NCBI GenBank assembly: GCA_937884385.1
Contig: CALGCW010000283.1
Coordinates: forward strand, 1 to 34,127
Length of the DNA: 34,127 nt
From: an uncultured Clostridia bacterium
GTDB taxonomy: Bacteria > Bacillota > Clostridia > Oscillospirales > CAG-272
Reading direction: 5' to 3'
Shown: piece by piece, positions 15,856 to 24,476 of the stretch
Numbering within the stretch: the stretch's first letter is position 1
Layout: the number at the start of each line of letters is the position of its first letter
Notes under the pieces: model-generated
What the model was told of the DNA's origin: nothing
Seen by the model: the letters and a program-made list of their open reading frames with translations, nothing else
Databases searched by the model: none
Position numbers and translations under genes: made by a program

Positions 15856-17370
15856 ATGACAGAAATTAACAATGTCAATGAAGAATTACTTTCCCTTGAT
15901 GAAGAAAAGGAGCTTAATTCTATTCTTCAAATAAGGCGCGATAAGCTTGCTGCGCTTAAGGAAAGCGGAAACGATCCATTTGAAAAGGTTAAGTATGATT
16001 TTGATACTTACAGCACGGATATTAAGGACAACTTTGAATATTACGAGGGCAAGGAAGTTAAGATCGCTGGCCGTATTATGAGCAGGCGTGATATGGGTAA
16101 GGCAAACTTCATCGACGTAATGGACGGTAAGGGAAGAATCCAGTGCTACATCCGTATTAATGATATTGGTGAAGAGGTATTTGAGCAGTATAAGAAGTGG
16201 GATATCGGTGATATCGTAGGTGTCAGCGGTATTGCGTTCAGAACAAGACGCGGTGAGATCTCTGTTCACGTATACTCCATTGAGCTTCTTGCAAAGAGCC
16301 TTCTTCCTCTCCCTGAAAAGTTCCACGGTCTCAGAGATACCGACCTCAGATACCGTCAGAGATATGTTGACCTTATTATGAATCCCGAGGTCAAGGACAC
16401 ATTTATCAAGAGAAGCCAGATACTTAAGTATATCAGAGAATACCTTGACTCCAAGGGATTCCTTGAGGTTGATACCCCTATTCTCGTTCCTCTTGAGATA
16501 GGCGCATCTGCGCGCCCCTTCAAGACTCACCACAACACGCTTGATATGGATATGTATCTTCGTATCGAGACGGAGCTCTATCTTAAGAGGCTTATCGTTG
16601 GCGGAATGGATCGAGTATATGAGGGAGGAAGGATCTTCAGAAATGAAGGTATGGATACCAAGCATAATCCCGAGTTTACATCCATTGAGCTTTATCAGGC
16701 ATTTACTGACTATAAGGGTATGATGGATCTTGTTGAAGAGATGTACAAGATGCTTGCGGAGAAGGTTTGCGGCTCTACTACTATCACTTACCAGGGCAAG
16801 GAAATAGATATGTCAAAGTGGGAAAGACTCACTATGGTTGAGGCAGTTAAGAAGTATGCAGGTGTGGACTATTACACATGGGCTACCGACGAGGATGCGA
16901 GAGCAGCCGCAAAGGAAAAGAACGTAGAAGTCCCCGCAAATGCGACTAAGGGTACTGTTCTGGTTGAATTCTTTGACGCTTACGTTGAAGAGAATCTTAT
17001 TCAGCCCACGTTTATCTATGATTACCCTGTAGAAAACAGCCCTCTTGCTAAGAGAAAGCCAAGTGAGCCCGCTTTCACTGAAAGATTTGAGTATTTCATC
17101 AATGCTACAGAGTTTGGCAATGCGTTTAGTGAGCTTAACGATCCTATCGATCAGAGAGAGCGCTTTGAAAAGCAGGTAGCTGCAAAGCGTGCCGACGAGC
17201 CTAACTGCAATGCAGAGGTTGACTATGATTACGTTAACGCACTTGAGTACGGACTTGCACCCACGGGCGGTCTCGGATTTGGCGTTGACCGACTTGTAAT
17301 GCTTCTTACAGACAGTGCGTCCATTCGCGACGTATTGTTGTTCCCAACAATGAAGCCTCTTGCAGAATAA
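15856..17370 (+). CDS. lysS: Lysyl-tRNA synthetase, class II
   Basis: Charges tRNA-Lys. The 504 residues contain the N-terminal OB-fold anticodon-binding domain (VKIAGRIMSRRDMGKANF) and the class II core: motif 1 near FLEVDTPIL, motif 2 at RIFRNEGMDTKHNPEFTSIE and motif 3 at GLAPTGGLGFGVDRLVMLL, with LRYRQRYVDLI before. A CGGAGG site precedes the ATG and a strong terminator follows the stop. Confidence 0.98.
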   Translation: MTEINNVNEELLSLDEEKELNSILQIRRDKLAALKESGNDPFEKVKYDFDTYSTDIKDNFEYYEGKEVKIAGRIMSRRDMGKANFIDVMDGKGRIQCYIRINDIGEEVFEQYKKWDIGDIVGVSGIAFRTRRGEISVHVYSIELLAKSLLPLPEKFHGLRDTDLRYRQRYVDLIMNPEVKDTFIKRSQILKYIREYLDSKGFLEVDTPILVPLEIGASARPFKTHHNTLDMDMYLRIETELYLKRLIVGGMDRVYEGGRIFRNEGMDTKHNPEFTSIELYQAFTDYKGMMDLVEEMYKMLAEKVCGSTTITYQGKEIDMSKWERLTMVEAVKKYAGVDYYTWATDEDARAAAKEKNVEVPANATKGTVLVEFFDAYVEENLIQPTFIYDYPVENSPLAKRKPSEPAFTERFEYFINATEFGNAFSELNDPIDQRERFEKQVAAKRADEPNCNAEVDYDYVNALEYGLAPTGGLGFGVDRLVMLLTDSASIRDVLLFPTMKPLAE

Positions 17371-17385
17371 TCAATAAAAAATATA

Positions 17386-17425
17386 GCCACCAATCCATAT
17401 AACGGATTGGTGGCATTTTCTTTTT
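17386..17425. terminator. Bidirectional terminator between lysS and MMPL pair
   Basis: Perfect 11-bp stem (17386-17396 with 17404-17414), 7-base loop, A-run before and ATTTTCTTTTT after, serving the convergent lysS and MMPL genes. Confidence 0.93.
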
Positions 17426-17427
17426 AT

Positions 17428-19233
17428 TTATTCTATTACTTCTTCTTTTTTGCCGTCCTTTATGATGATCTTATCAAAAATGACGAGAAGTGAGGGAAGG
17501 ACGAAAAGGATAAGGAAGATTGCAGAGAATGCGCCAATACTTAGCGCTTGAAGAATGGCGGCAACCATTCCTTCCATTAAGAGATAGCATCCAAGAGTGA
17601 CAAAGGCGAGGATGAGCGAAGAAGTGAGGATCGCATAGGTCGAGCGCCTCATAGTTTCGGGAAGTGCTTCTTTAACTGTATATTCCTTACGGACCTCGCG
17701 ATAATAAGTAGTAAAGAGGATAGCGTAGTCTATCATCGTACCCATCAAAATGCACTGTACAAGTATCACGGCAATAAAGAATATAGGTGAGCCGGTGAGT
17801 GTCATAGCACCCATCATTGCAAATACTGCGCATTCTATTACTGCTATAAGCATTACGGATAGGGGGAAGCTTTTAAAGGTCATAAATACTACTGCGAGGA
17901 TAACTACAATTGTGACGATCGTAATCAGAAGGAATTCCTGATCGAAGCTTTGCGATACCTCATAACCCATAGCGGACGTGCCAACAAGGTAGAAGTCCTT
18001 ATGCATAAGGGAATCAAGCGTTTCGGTGAGATCATCGTAGAAGGCATACATCTCCTTGGATTCGGGAGCGTAATTGATCGTAAGTACCATTCTTGAATGA
18101 TCCTTACCCACAAGCTGTTTCTTGCCGTCAAGGATCTGCACCTTTGCTTCGTCTATCTGTGAGAGTGCCTCCTCATCAAAGAAGGATGAGAGAGCTTCAT
18201 TATCAACTATCTTTTCAGTGATGAATACGAAAAAATCATATACGGATATTCTCTTATCCGAGAAGTCCATAGTATTGCTTCTTGACATTATGTAGAGAAG
18301 AGTGATTGCGTCATCGCTGAACATTTCAGCGCCTTCCATTGAGGAGAACAGCTCTGATATGTCACTAGGCAAAAGCACCTCGTTGGCTCTTACCGTATCT
18401 GCAATTGAAATAAGCATTTCAAACTGCTGTGCCTGTTCTGCATCTAAAACGTTAGATATGTAAGGGTAGAGGCTTGCGAGAGTTGAGGCAAACTCGTCAA
18501 AGGTCATACTTTTAACGGGTTCGAAGGGAAATACGCTCTGAATATATTGGGGATCCATTCCAAGCAATCCTGCGATGGTGCCGAGAATAGTTCCCGGAGC
18601 ATTGTTCATATTCATATTCTGAAGCTGCTTTATATAGAATATAATCTGAACTGTGGAAGGCTCGACACCATATTTTTGAGCGATCTCTTCGGAAGTATAT
18701 TTAACTCCGTTCGTTAAGGAATCTACGACTTCACCAAGCTGTTTTATTTGTGAAACGCTGTTTTCATCCATCATTGAAGCAAACATCTCGTTTTCGATAA
18801 ATGCGTCTGAAGAAATGAACTTAGCGAAATCAACAAATGTCATTCCTTGCGCGAGCATCCCGTTTTCATAAATATAGAACAGAGTGTTGACAAATACAAT
18901 ATCGATTCCAAGCATTTGTGAAAGCTCCTCGGGAGAAAGCTTTGTGCCAAGTGTATTAGCGTATGCTTGTATTGACGTTATATGTTCATTCTTATTAAGC
19001 TTTTCGATAAGCTTAGAGATGGAGCCTTCATCATAGTTATCATACACTATAACGAGAGTATCGTCCTGAGGAAATACTTCCGTGACTATGCTTTCCTCAG
19101 CATATGTATACTCAACTATCGTATATGATTCGAGAACAATAACAGATATGAAGAGAATAACACCGAGAATTGCTATAAGCTTTCTATGCTTATAACCGAA
19201 TTTACCAATATTGGATACTATCTTTTCAAACAT
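17428..19233 (-). CDS. MMPL/RND-type membrane transporter, second half-unit
   Basis: A 601-residue half-transporter. It has one N-terminal membrane segment (about 18-40), a large outer domain (about 45-430) and five C-terminal membrane segments from about 435. The Asp-Tyr pair in GTMIDYAILF (D502, Y503) matches the proton-relay position of MMPL proteins. The outer domain repeats a helical unit seen at about 100-141, 181-203, 219-253 and 289-339 (for example LGID..LFYIY..MTFVDFAKFI). The frame opens at a GTG at 19242, but GGAGG lies 8 bases before the ATG at 19233, which overlaps the stop of the first half-unit. Cargo unknown; MMPL proteins usually move lipids or hydrophobic compounds. Confidence 0.9.
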   Translation of the reverse strand: MFEKIVSNIGKFGYKHRKLIAILGVILFISVIVLESYTIVEYTYAEESIVTEVFPQDDTLVIVYDNYDEGSISKLIEKLNKNEHITSIQAYANTLGTKLSPEELSQMLGIDIVFVNTLFYIYENGMLAQGMTFVDFAKFISSDAFIENEMFASMMDENSVSQIKQLGEVVDSLTNGVKYTSEEIAQKYGVEPSTVQIIFYIKQLQNMNMNNAPGTILGTIAGLLGMDPQYIQSVFPFEPVKSMTFDEFASTLASLYPYISNVLDAEQAQQFEMLISIADTVRANEVLLPSDISELFSSMEGAEMFSDDAITLLYIMSRSNTMDFSDKRISVYDFFVFITEKIVDNEALSSFFDEEALSQIDEAKVQILDGKKQLVGKDHSRMVLTINYAPESKEMYAFYDDLTETLDSLMHKDFYLVGTSAMGYEVSQSFDQEFLLITIVTIVVILAVVFMTFKSFPLSVMLIAVIECAVFAMMGAMTLTGSPIFFIAVILVQCILMGTMIDYAILFTTYYREVRKEYTVKEALPETMRRSTYAILTSSLILAFVTLGCYLLMEGMVAAILQALSIGAFSAIFLILFVLPSLLVIFDKIIIKDGKKEEVIE

Positions 19234-20236
19234 CGTATTCACCTCCGTTACGGGCGAGTTTCTTTTGCTTGAGATAATTCTTATCGGTCTTCTTTAAGAG
19301 GTCGGCAAACCAAATAATAATTGATGGCATAACGGTAAATACGCAGATATAGCTTAAAAATACTCCTTTTGCGAGCACGAGACCGATATCTCTACCAATA
19401 GTAAAGCTCATAAGAAGCAATACAAGAAGTCCTGCTACGGTTGTTGCAGAGCTGCTGGTGATAGACTTTGCGGAGTGTACAATTGCGTTTACCATTGCTT
19501 TTTCTTTATTCTTGCACCCTAAAGCCTCGTATTCCTGTTGGAAACGGTGCAAAAGAATGATGGAGTAGTCGATCGACAGGGCAAGCTGAAGTACTGCTGC
19601 GATTGAGAAGGTAAGATCTGAAACGCTCTCAAAAATTACGTTGGACCCCATATTGATAAGCACGGCAATTCCAACCGAAATCAGAAGCAGTATTGGTTCA
19701 AGGTATGAACGGCACATCAAAAGAAGCAGTATGATCATAATAGTGCCTGCAATGGGCAGGAGTTGATCAATAACAGCCATATATCCGCCTGAATAGTAGG
19801 AGTGAAGTGTATATTCATCCTGCAAATCATTTGTTATATTCTTAATAACAGCCTGCACCTTGCTAGCTTCAAGCACGTAATCAGTATGTACTATATACAT
19901 AGTATATGTTTTGGTGTTGTAATCTCCGGAATTGATATCGTAATCAACTGATGTGACTCCATCATAGGTCTTCAGCTTTTCAAAGATCTGCGTTTTTTCC
20001 GAATCGGTAAGCCTTTCAAACATGATCTGGAAGCTATCCTTCAACTCAACGGCGGGGAACTCACTGTTTATGATTTCAAGTCCCTTACGCATATCGGAGT
20101 CAGCCGCCAAATACTTAGTTTGATCGCTATTGATATTGACAAAACCGATCAAAAATGTGCAAACTATTGCCATTATTATGCTTAAGATAAGAAAAAGCTT
20201 TCTGAACTTAACCAAAAATCGCGCTAATGCTTTCAT
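19226..20236 (-). CDS. MMPL/RND-type membrane transporter, first half-unit
   Basis: A 336-residue half-transporter: N-terminal membrane segment (about 13-33), a short outer domain of about 120 residues and five further membrane segments from about 155. It keeps the conserved Asp-Tyr pair (D223, Y224 in LALSIDYSIILL). It ends inside the start of the second half-unit (overlap ATGTTTGA), and the GGAGG for that gene lies within its last codons, so the pair is translationally coupled rather than a broken single gene. Together they would give the 12 membrane segments and two outer domains of one full RND protein. GAGG precedes its own ATG. Confidence 0.9.
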   Translation of the reverse strand: MKALARFLVKFRKLFLILSIIMAIVCTFLIGFVNINSDQTKYLAADSDMRKGLEIINSEFPAVELKDSFQIMFERLTDSEKTQIFEKLKTYDGVTSVDYDINSGDYNTKTYTMYIVHTDYVLEASKVQAVIKNITNDLQDEYTLHSYYSGGYMAVIDQLLPIAGTIMIILLLLMCRSYLEPILLLISVGIAVLINMGSNVIFESVSDLTFSIAAVLQLALSIDYSIILLHRFQQEYEALGCKNKEKAMVNAIVHSAKSITSSSATTVAGLLVLLLMSFTIGRDIGLVLAKGVFLSYICVFTVMPSIIIWFADLLKKTDKNYLKQKKLARNGGEYDV

Positions 20237-20272
20237 AGGTATCCTCTCTCATATACAGATAATTACATTTTT

Positions 20273-20301
20273 ATTATACAATAAGCTTGTGAAATAATCA
20301 A
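20273..20301 (-). promoter_or_regulatory. SigA promoter of the MMPL pair
   Basis: Minus strand TTGATT (20296-20301), 17-bp spacer, TATAAT (20273-20278), about 37 bases before the first half-unit. Confidence 0.8.
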
Positions 20302-20368
20302 TATGTTAACAAATTATGATATGTAAATAAACTATTAACTGATTATATATTAATTTTAATAAAAACCC

Positions 20369-20397
20369 TTGAAAAATCCTTAAAAAATTGCTATAAT
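20369..20397 (+). promoter_or_regulatory. SigA promoter of dxs
   Basis: TTGAAA (20369-20374), 17-bp spacer, TATAAT (20392-20397); the leader to the ATG at 20430 is about 25 bases. Confidence 0.85.
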
Positions 20398-20429
20398 ATT
20401 AAAAAGATTATATTAATTTGGAGAATTAT

Positions 20430-22301
20430 ATGTCTGAATATAGATATTTAAGCAAAATTAATTCTCCTGCTGACCTAAAAAAGATGCGGGAGGATGAAAT
20501 TACGCCCCTTGCATCCGAGATCCGCGATTTCCTTGTGGAGAAGGTGACCAAGAACGGTGGACATCTTGCCTCTAATCTCGGAGTTGTCGAATTGACCATA
20601 GCTATTCACAGAGTATTTGATGTTCCGAAGGATCACCTAATATTTGACGTAAGCCATCAAAGCTACGTTCACAAGATCATTACTGAGCGCAAGGATGATT
20701 TCGATAATTTGCGATGCGGAAACGGTCTTAGCGGCTTTATGAAGAGAAGTGAGAGCAAATACGATTGCTTTGGTGCGGGTCACAGCTCCACATCCGTTTC
20801 TGCAGGGCTTGGCTTTGCAACTGCAGATAAGCTCAACGGTAATTCATCTGCAACCGTCGTAGTGCTTGGCGACGGTGCTTTTACCGGCGGAATGGTACAT
20901 GAAGCTCTCAACAATATACAAAAGGATCTGAAATTGATCATCGTTCTTAATGAAAATGAGATGTCTATCTCTAAGAATATAGGCTCGTTTGCCCGTATAT
21001 TGACAAAGCTTCGTTTACATCCAAGCTACGTTAAGTCAAAGGCGATCGTGGGAAAAATAGTTTCATATATACCCTTGATAGGTAAGCCTTTACTCAGAAT
21101 ACTTCGCAATATTAAAAAGCGTATTAAGGACATATTTTACGGATCTAATTATTTTGAAAACCTCGGGCTTTTTTACGTAGGTCCTGTTGACGGACACAAT
21201 GAAAAGCAGCTTGAGGATGCACTAAGGATCGCCAAGAATTGCAATCAAAGTGCTATAGTGCACGTTAAAACGGTAAAGGGCAAGGGATATGAGCCCGCAG
21301 AAAAGAATCCTGCAAAATATCACGGTATATCCCCTGCAAGCTCAAAGCCTCAGAACACTAGCTTTTCAAAGGAGTTCGGAGATTATCTTTCCGAGATCGC
21401 GAGAGAAGATGAAAGTATATGCGCCATTACTGCCGCTATGCTTGACGGAACGGGACTCGTTGGTTTCCAGAAGGAATTTCCAAATCGGACCTTCGACGTA
21501 GGTATAGCCGAGGAGCACGCAGCAACGTTTGCATGCGGACTTGCCGCGCAAGGCTTAAAGCCTTATTTTGCGGTATACTCGACCTTTCTTCAGCGTTCGT
21601 ATGATAACGTAATACACGACATGGCGCTTCAAGGTCTACCCGTTAAGCTTTGTATTGACAGGGCAGGACTTAATGCCGCTGACGGACCTACCCATCACGG
21701 CATATATGACGTTGCTATGCTTTCGCAGGTTCCAAATATGACTCTTTTCACGCCTGCGACTTACTATACTTTGCGTAAAGCTCTTCTTGAAGCTAATGAA
21801 CTTGACTCGCCCTGTGCGATCAGATATGGCAGGGGAGCGCAGTTCGATGAGATAGAGCATCATTTTTATTCTGATAAAGCAACCGCTGATCTATCGTTTA
21901 AGAATGATTTTAAGGCAGATGAAAAACTTGATGCGATTATTATTACACACGGTTGCATAGCGCGTTATGCGATAAGGGCAAAGCAGCTGCTTAAGCTTGA
22001 AGGAGTCAATGTTGGTCTTGTTTTGGTCGAAAAGCTTATGCCTTATAAAGATCTCGTTGACGGTTTGCTGTCTGTAATACCGGAATACTCCTGCAAGATA
22101 CTGACTCTTGAGGAAGAGATCAAGGCAGGCGGCTTTGGTATGATGATTCTTGATAAGCTTTCCGAGTATAAAATTATGGATAACAAGAAATCTTCAATAA
22201 TTGCCATTGACGGCAGTTTTGCAGATAAATACGGCAGTGATATATATAAAACGTTTGGCATTGATGAGTATTCGATTGCCAATCGCATTAAGAATATGTA
22301 A
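20430..22301 (+). CDS. dxs: 1-deoxy-D-xylulose-5-phosphate synthase
   Basis: Thiamine-diphosphate enzyme joining pyruvate and glyceraldehyde 3-phosphate, the first step of the MEP isoprenoid pathway. The 623 residues are usual length. Motifs: GGHLASNLGVVELT, GAGHSSTSVSAGLG, the ThDP motif GDGAFTGGMVHEALNN, GPVDGH, the catalytic-glutamate region VGIAEEHA and DRAGLNAADGPTHHG. The frame opens at a TTG (20418) that overlaps the GGAG ribosome binding site; the ATG at 20430, 6 bases after that site, is the start. The segment DVSHQSYVHK is slightly diverged from the usual DVGHQxYxHK. A DtxR-family gene follows after 11 bases. Confidence 0.95.
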   Translation: MSEYRYLSKINSPADLKKMREDEITPLASEIRDFLVEKVTKNGGHLASNLGVVELTIAIHRVFDVPKDHLIFDVSHQSYVHKIITERKDDFDNLRCGNGLSGFMKRSESKYDCFGAGHSSTSVSAGLGFATADKLNGNSSATVVVLGDGAFTGGMVHEALNNIQKDLKLIIVLNENEMSISKNIGSFARILTKLRLHPSYVKSKAIVGKIVSYIPLIGKPLLRILRNIKKRIKDIFYGSNYFENLGLFYVGPVDGHNEKQLEDALRIAKNCNQSAIVHVKTVKGKGYEPAEKNPAKYHGISPASSKPQNTSFSKEFGDYLSEIAREDESICAITAAMLDGTGLVGFQKEFPNRTFDVGIAEEHAATFACGLAAQGLKPYFAVYSTFLQRSYDNVIHDMALQGLPVKLCIDRAGLNAADGPTHHGIYDVAMLSQVPNMTLFTPATYYTLRKALLEANELDSPCAIRYGRGAQFDEIEHHFYSDKATADLSFKNDFKADEKLDAIIITHGCIARYAIRAKQLLKLEGVNVGLVLVEKLMPYKDLVDGLLSVIPEYSCKILTLEEEIKAGGFGMMILDKLSEYKIMDNKKSSIIAIDGSFADKYGSDIYKTFGIDEYSIANRIKNM

Positions 22302-22312
22302 GGGGGGGTATT

Positions 22313-22678
22313 ATGAGCTTATATGAATCGGGCGAGATGTATCTTGAAAGTATACTTGTTCTTTCAAAGGAACGTCAATTTGTTCGTTCAATAGACGTTT
22401 GTGAATACTTGGGTTATTCAAAGCCGAGTGTAAGCAGAGCAATAAGTCTTCTTAAAAAAAGCGGTCACGTTCAAAGCGACACAAACGGATATCTACTTCT
22501 TACAGAGGAAGGTAGGCACGTAGCCGAGAAGATATACGAGCGCCACAAGATTCTTACTGATATTCTGATATCTGTAGGTGTTGATGCCGACATTGCAAGT
22601 GATGATGCCTGTAAGATAGAGCATCATATAAGCGATGCTTCATTTGAGGCACTCAAAAGGTATTTCAAAAAAAAATAG
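22313..22678 (+). CDS. DtxR/MntR-family metal-dependent regulator
   Basis: A 121-residue regulator with an N-terminal winged helix (SIDVCEYLGYSKPSVSRAIS) and a C-terminal dimerisation domain, without the SH3-like third domain, hence MntR-sized. Compared with remembered MntR and DtxR sequences, the primary metal positions read M9, C100, E103, H104, the iron-type DtxR/IdeR set rather than the manganese-type Asp/Glu of MntR; H78 is also kept. The GGGGGGG tract 5 bases before the ATG is the ribosome binding site. It is co-transcribed with dxs and its stop codon lies in the terminator stem. Confidence 0.9.
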   Translation: MSLYESGEMYLESILVLSKERQFVRSIDVCEYLGYSKPSVSRAISLLKKSGHVQSDTNGYLLLTEEGRHVAEKIYERHKILTDILISVGVDADIASDDACKIEHHISDASFEALKRYFKKK

Positions 22679-22703
22679 AGATGCAATGCATCTCTATTTT
22701 TTT
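22671..22703. terminator. Bidirectional terminator containing both stop codons
   Basis: The arms 22676-22685 and 22687-22696 are perfect complements around one A (effective loop about 5 bases), with A-run before and T-run after. The TAG stops of the convergent DtxR-like and aminotransferase genes are the outer ends of the arms. Confidence 0.92.
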
Positions 22704-23869
22704 AGTTCACTTATAAAGTGCTCCATTCTGTCAAGTCCTTCAAGTATGTGATTTAAAGAGTAAGCGTACGATATGCGTGCAAATCCTTTGCCGGATGCGC
22801 CAAATGCTTCGCCGGGAACGATTGCCACGTGATATCGCTTTAAAAGCTCGGAGCAGAATTCCTCACCGTCAAGCCCAAATTGTGAAATTCTTGGGAAAAT
22901 ATAGAATGCTCCTTGCGGTTCAAATGACTCAATTCCCATTTCGAGGAGTCTATTGTATATGATGGTGCGTCTTCTGTCATATTCGGAGACCATATATTTA
23001 ATATCCTCGTCGCCGTTGCGGAGTGCGGAAATAGCTGCAAACTGCGAGGTTGTGGGGCTCGACATTATCTCATATTGATGTATTTTGAGCATTTGAGAGG
23101 TTATGGGCGCGGGGGCACAGACCCAGCCAAGACGCCAACCCGTCATAGCAAAGGCTTTTGAAAAGCCGTTTACAACAATAGTGCGCTCCTTCATCCCGTC
23201 AATTGAAGCAATTGAGCAATGCTTTGTGCCATAGGTCATCTCTGCGTATATCTCATCAGACAGAATAATTATGTTCGTGTCCCTAACGATATTTGCGATC
23301 TCTTGCAGTTCATCGCGAGTCATGATTGCGCCCGTTGGATTATTTGGAAAGGGAAGAACGAGCATCTTTGTTTTGGGAGTTATGAGTGAGCGCAGCTTTT
23401 CGGGATCTATCTTAAACTCATCCTTAAAGGTAGTTTCTAATATCACCGGTACGGCCCCTGCCATTCTTGCAAGCGGCTCATAGCAAACGAATGAAGGAGT
23501 TGGGATTATGACCTCGTCTCCAACATCTAAGGTTGCTCTCATTGCAATATCGATAGCCTCTGAGCCGCCTACGGTGACTATTATTTCACTTGTGGGGTCA
23601 TAAGAAAGCTCAAATCGACGGCACATATATCTATCGATCTCGCGCCTTAATTCAAGAAGACCTGCGTTGGCAGTGTAGAAGGTCTTGCCCGTTTCAAGGC
23701 TTTGTATACCTGCCTCACGTATATGCCAAGGCGTGACAAAATCAGGCTGACCGACTGTCAACGATATAACGTCCTTCATATCGGGACTGATCATATCAAA
23801 ATATTTTCTGATACCTGACCTTGGGATGTCTACGATCCTTTGCGGTAAAATCTTACTGTAATCGATCAT
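22694..23869 (-). CDS. Class I/II pyridoxal-phosphate aminotransferase
   Basis: Fold type I aminotransferase of 391 residues. Visible: substrate loop TVGQPDF (38-44), N177 in PFPNNPTG, D205 and Y208 in LSDEIYAEM, the PLP lysine K238 in NGFSKAFAMTGWR, and an arginine near the C-terminus for the substrate carboxylate. It resembles the aspartate/aromatic (PatA/AspC-like) group, but the amino-donor cannot be named from sequence alone. The start overlaps the stop of the upstream Lrp-family regulator by four bases (ATGA), so both are made together, which suggests the regulator responds to an amino acid handled by this enzyme. Confidence 0.94.
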   Translation of the reverse strand: MIDYSKILPQRIVDIPRSGIRKYFDMISPDMKDVISLTVGQPDFVTPWHIREAGIQSLETGKTFYTANAGLLELRREIDRYMCRRFELSYDPTSEIIVTVGGSEAIDIAMRATLDVGDEVIIPTPSFVCYEPLARMAGAVPVILETTFKDEFKIDPEKLRSLITPKTKMLVLPFPNNPTGAIMTRDELQEIANIVRDTNIIILSDEIYAEMTYGTKHCSIASIDGMKERTIVVNGFSKAFAMTGWRLGWVCAPAPITSQMLKIHQYEIMSSPTTSQFAAISALRNGDEDIKYMVSEYDRRRTIIYNRLLEMGIESFEPQGAFYIFPRISQFGLDGEEFCSELLKRYHVAIVPGEAFGASGKGFARISYAYSLNHILEGLDRMEHFISELKK

Positions 23870-24351
23870 TCTCCAAAGGTCTCTCTTCCATCGGTTTCGG
23901 GCTTTGTGCCGTAGATTACTCCCTTATCCTTATATCTTCTCAGAACAAAGTGTGTTGACGTCGTTTGGATATGAGAAATGGGAGAAAGCTTCTCCGCAAC
24001 GAAGAGTGCAACCTCACGCAAGGTCTTGCCTTCAATGATAATGGCAAAGTCAAAGCCGCCTGAAATAAGATACAGACTTTCAACCTCGGGATAATTGTAT
24101 ATCTTCTCAGCAATTCTGTCAAAGCCGCGCTCCGGCTGAGGAGTGGTCTTGACTTCAATTATAGCAGTCACATATTCACGAGACGTTTTGTCCCAGTCGA
24201 TGAGAGTTTTATAGCCAAGTATTACACCTTGCTTTTCGTAGTCAAGTATCATTTTCTTTATATCGCCAACCTCTTTATCGAGCATTTTTGCAAGTTGCTC
24301 GTGAGTCAGTGTTGCATCATTTTCAAGTAAAGTAAGTAATTTGTTTTCCAT
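23866..24351 (-). CDS. Lrp/AsnC-family transcriptional regulator
   Basis: A 161-residue feast/famine regulator: N-terminal winged helix (LTHEQLAKMLDKEVGDIKKM) and C-terminal RAM ligand-binding domain (TAIIEVKTTPQPERG, YPEVESLYLISGGFDFAIII, SHIQTTSTHFVLRRYKDKG). AAGGAG precedes the ATG. The aminotransferase follows with an ATGA overlap, a pairing common in Clostridia. It probably binds an amino acid and may control its own operon. Confidence 0.93.
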   Translation of the reverse strand: MENKLLTLLENDATLTHEQLAKMLDKEVGDIKKMILDYEKQGVILGYKTLIDWDKTSREYVTAIIEVKTTPQPERGFDRIAEKIYNYPEVESLYLISGGFDFAIIIEGKTLREVALFVAEKLSPISHIQTTSTHFVLRRYKDKGVIYGTKPETDGRETFGE

Positions 24352-24378
24352 ACTAAAGCTCCTTTTAAAATATGCTTA

Positions 24379-24407
24379 ATTATATCACAGTTTTATCTTT
24401 TCGTAAA
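24379..24407 (-). promoter_or_regulatory. SigA promoter of the lrp-aminotransferase operon
   Basis: Minus strand TTTACG (24402-24407), 17-bp spacer, TATAAT (24379-24384), about 28 bases before the regulator's ATG. Confidence 0.7.
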
Positions 24408-24425
24408 TAGTTTTGTATTTTTTTA

Positions 24426-24454
24426 TTGAAAAAAAACAAGAAATATTGTATAAT
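24426..24454 (+). promoter_or_regulatory. SigA promoter of the UxaC-like gene
   Basis: TTGAAA (24426-24431), 17-bp spacer, TATAAT (24449-24454), 22 bases before the ATG. An open frame starting at the TTG of this -35 box is therefore not the protein start. Confidence 0.85.
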
Positions 24455-24476
24455 CATAACAAAGGACGGTGAAATT

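Noticed and set aside
15332..16665. Long minus-strand open frames (170 and 259 codons) opposite greA and lysS
   Set aside because: They lie wholly antisense to two clear genes with good ribosome binding sites; their proteins have no recognisable motifs and arise from the codon bias of the real genes.
19226..19242. Frameshift splitting a single MMPL gene
   Set aside because: The second half has its own GGAGG and ATG at ideal spacing and its own N-terminal membrane helix, so coupled separate genes fit better.
20418..20429. TTG at 20418 as the start of dxs
   Set aside because: It overlaps the GGAG ribosome binding site of the ATG at 20430.
24426..24476. TTG start 17 codons upstream of the UxaC-like ATG
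   Set aside because: The TTG is the start of the -35 box and the extension would cover the promoter.
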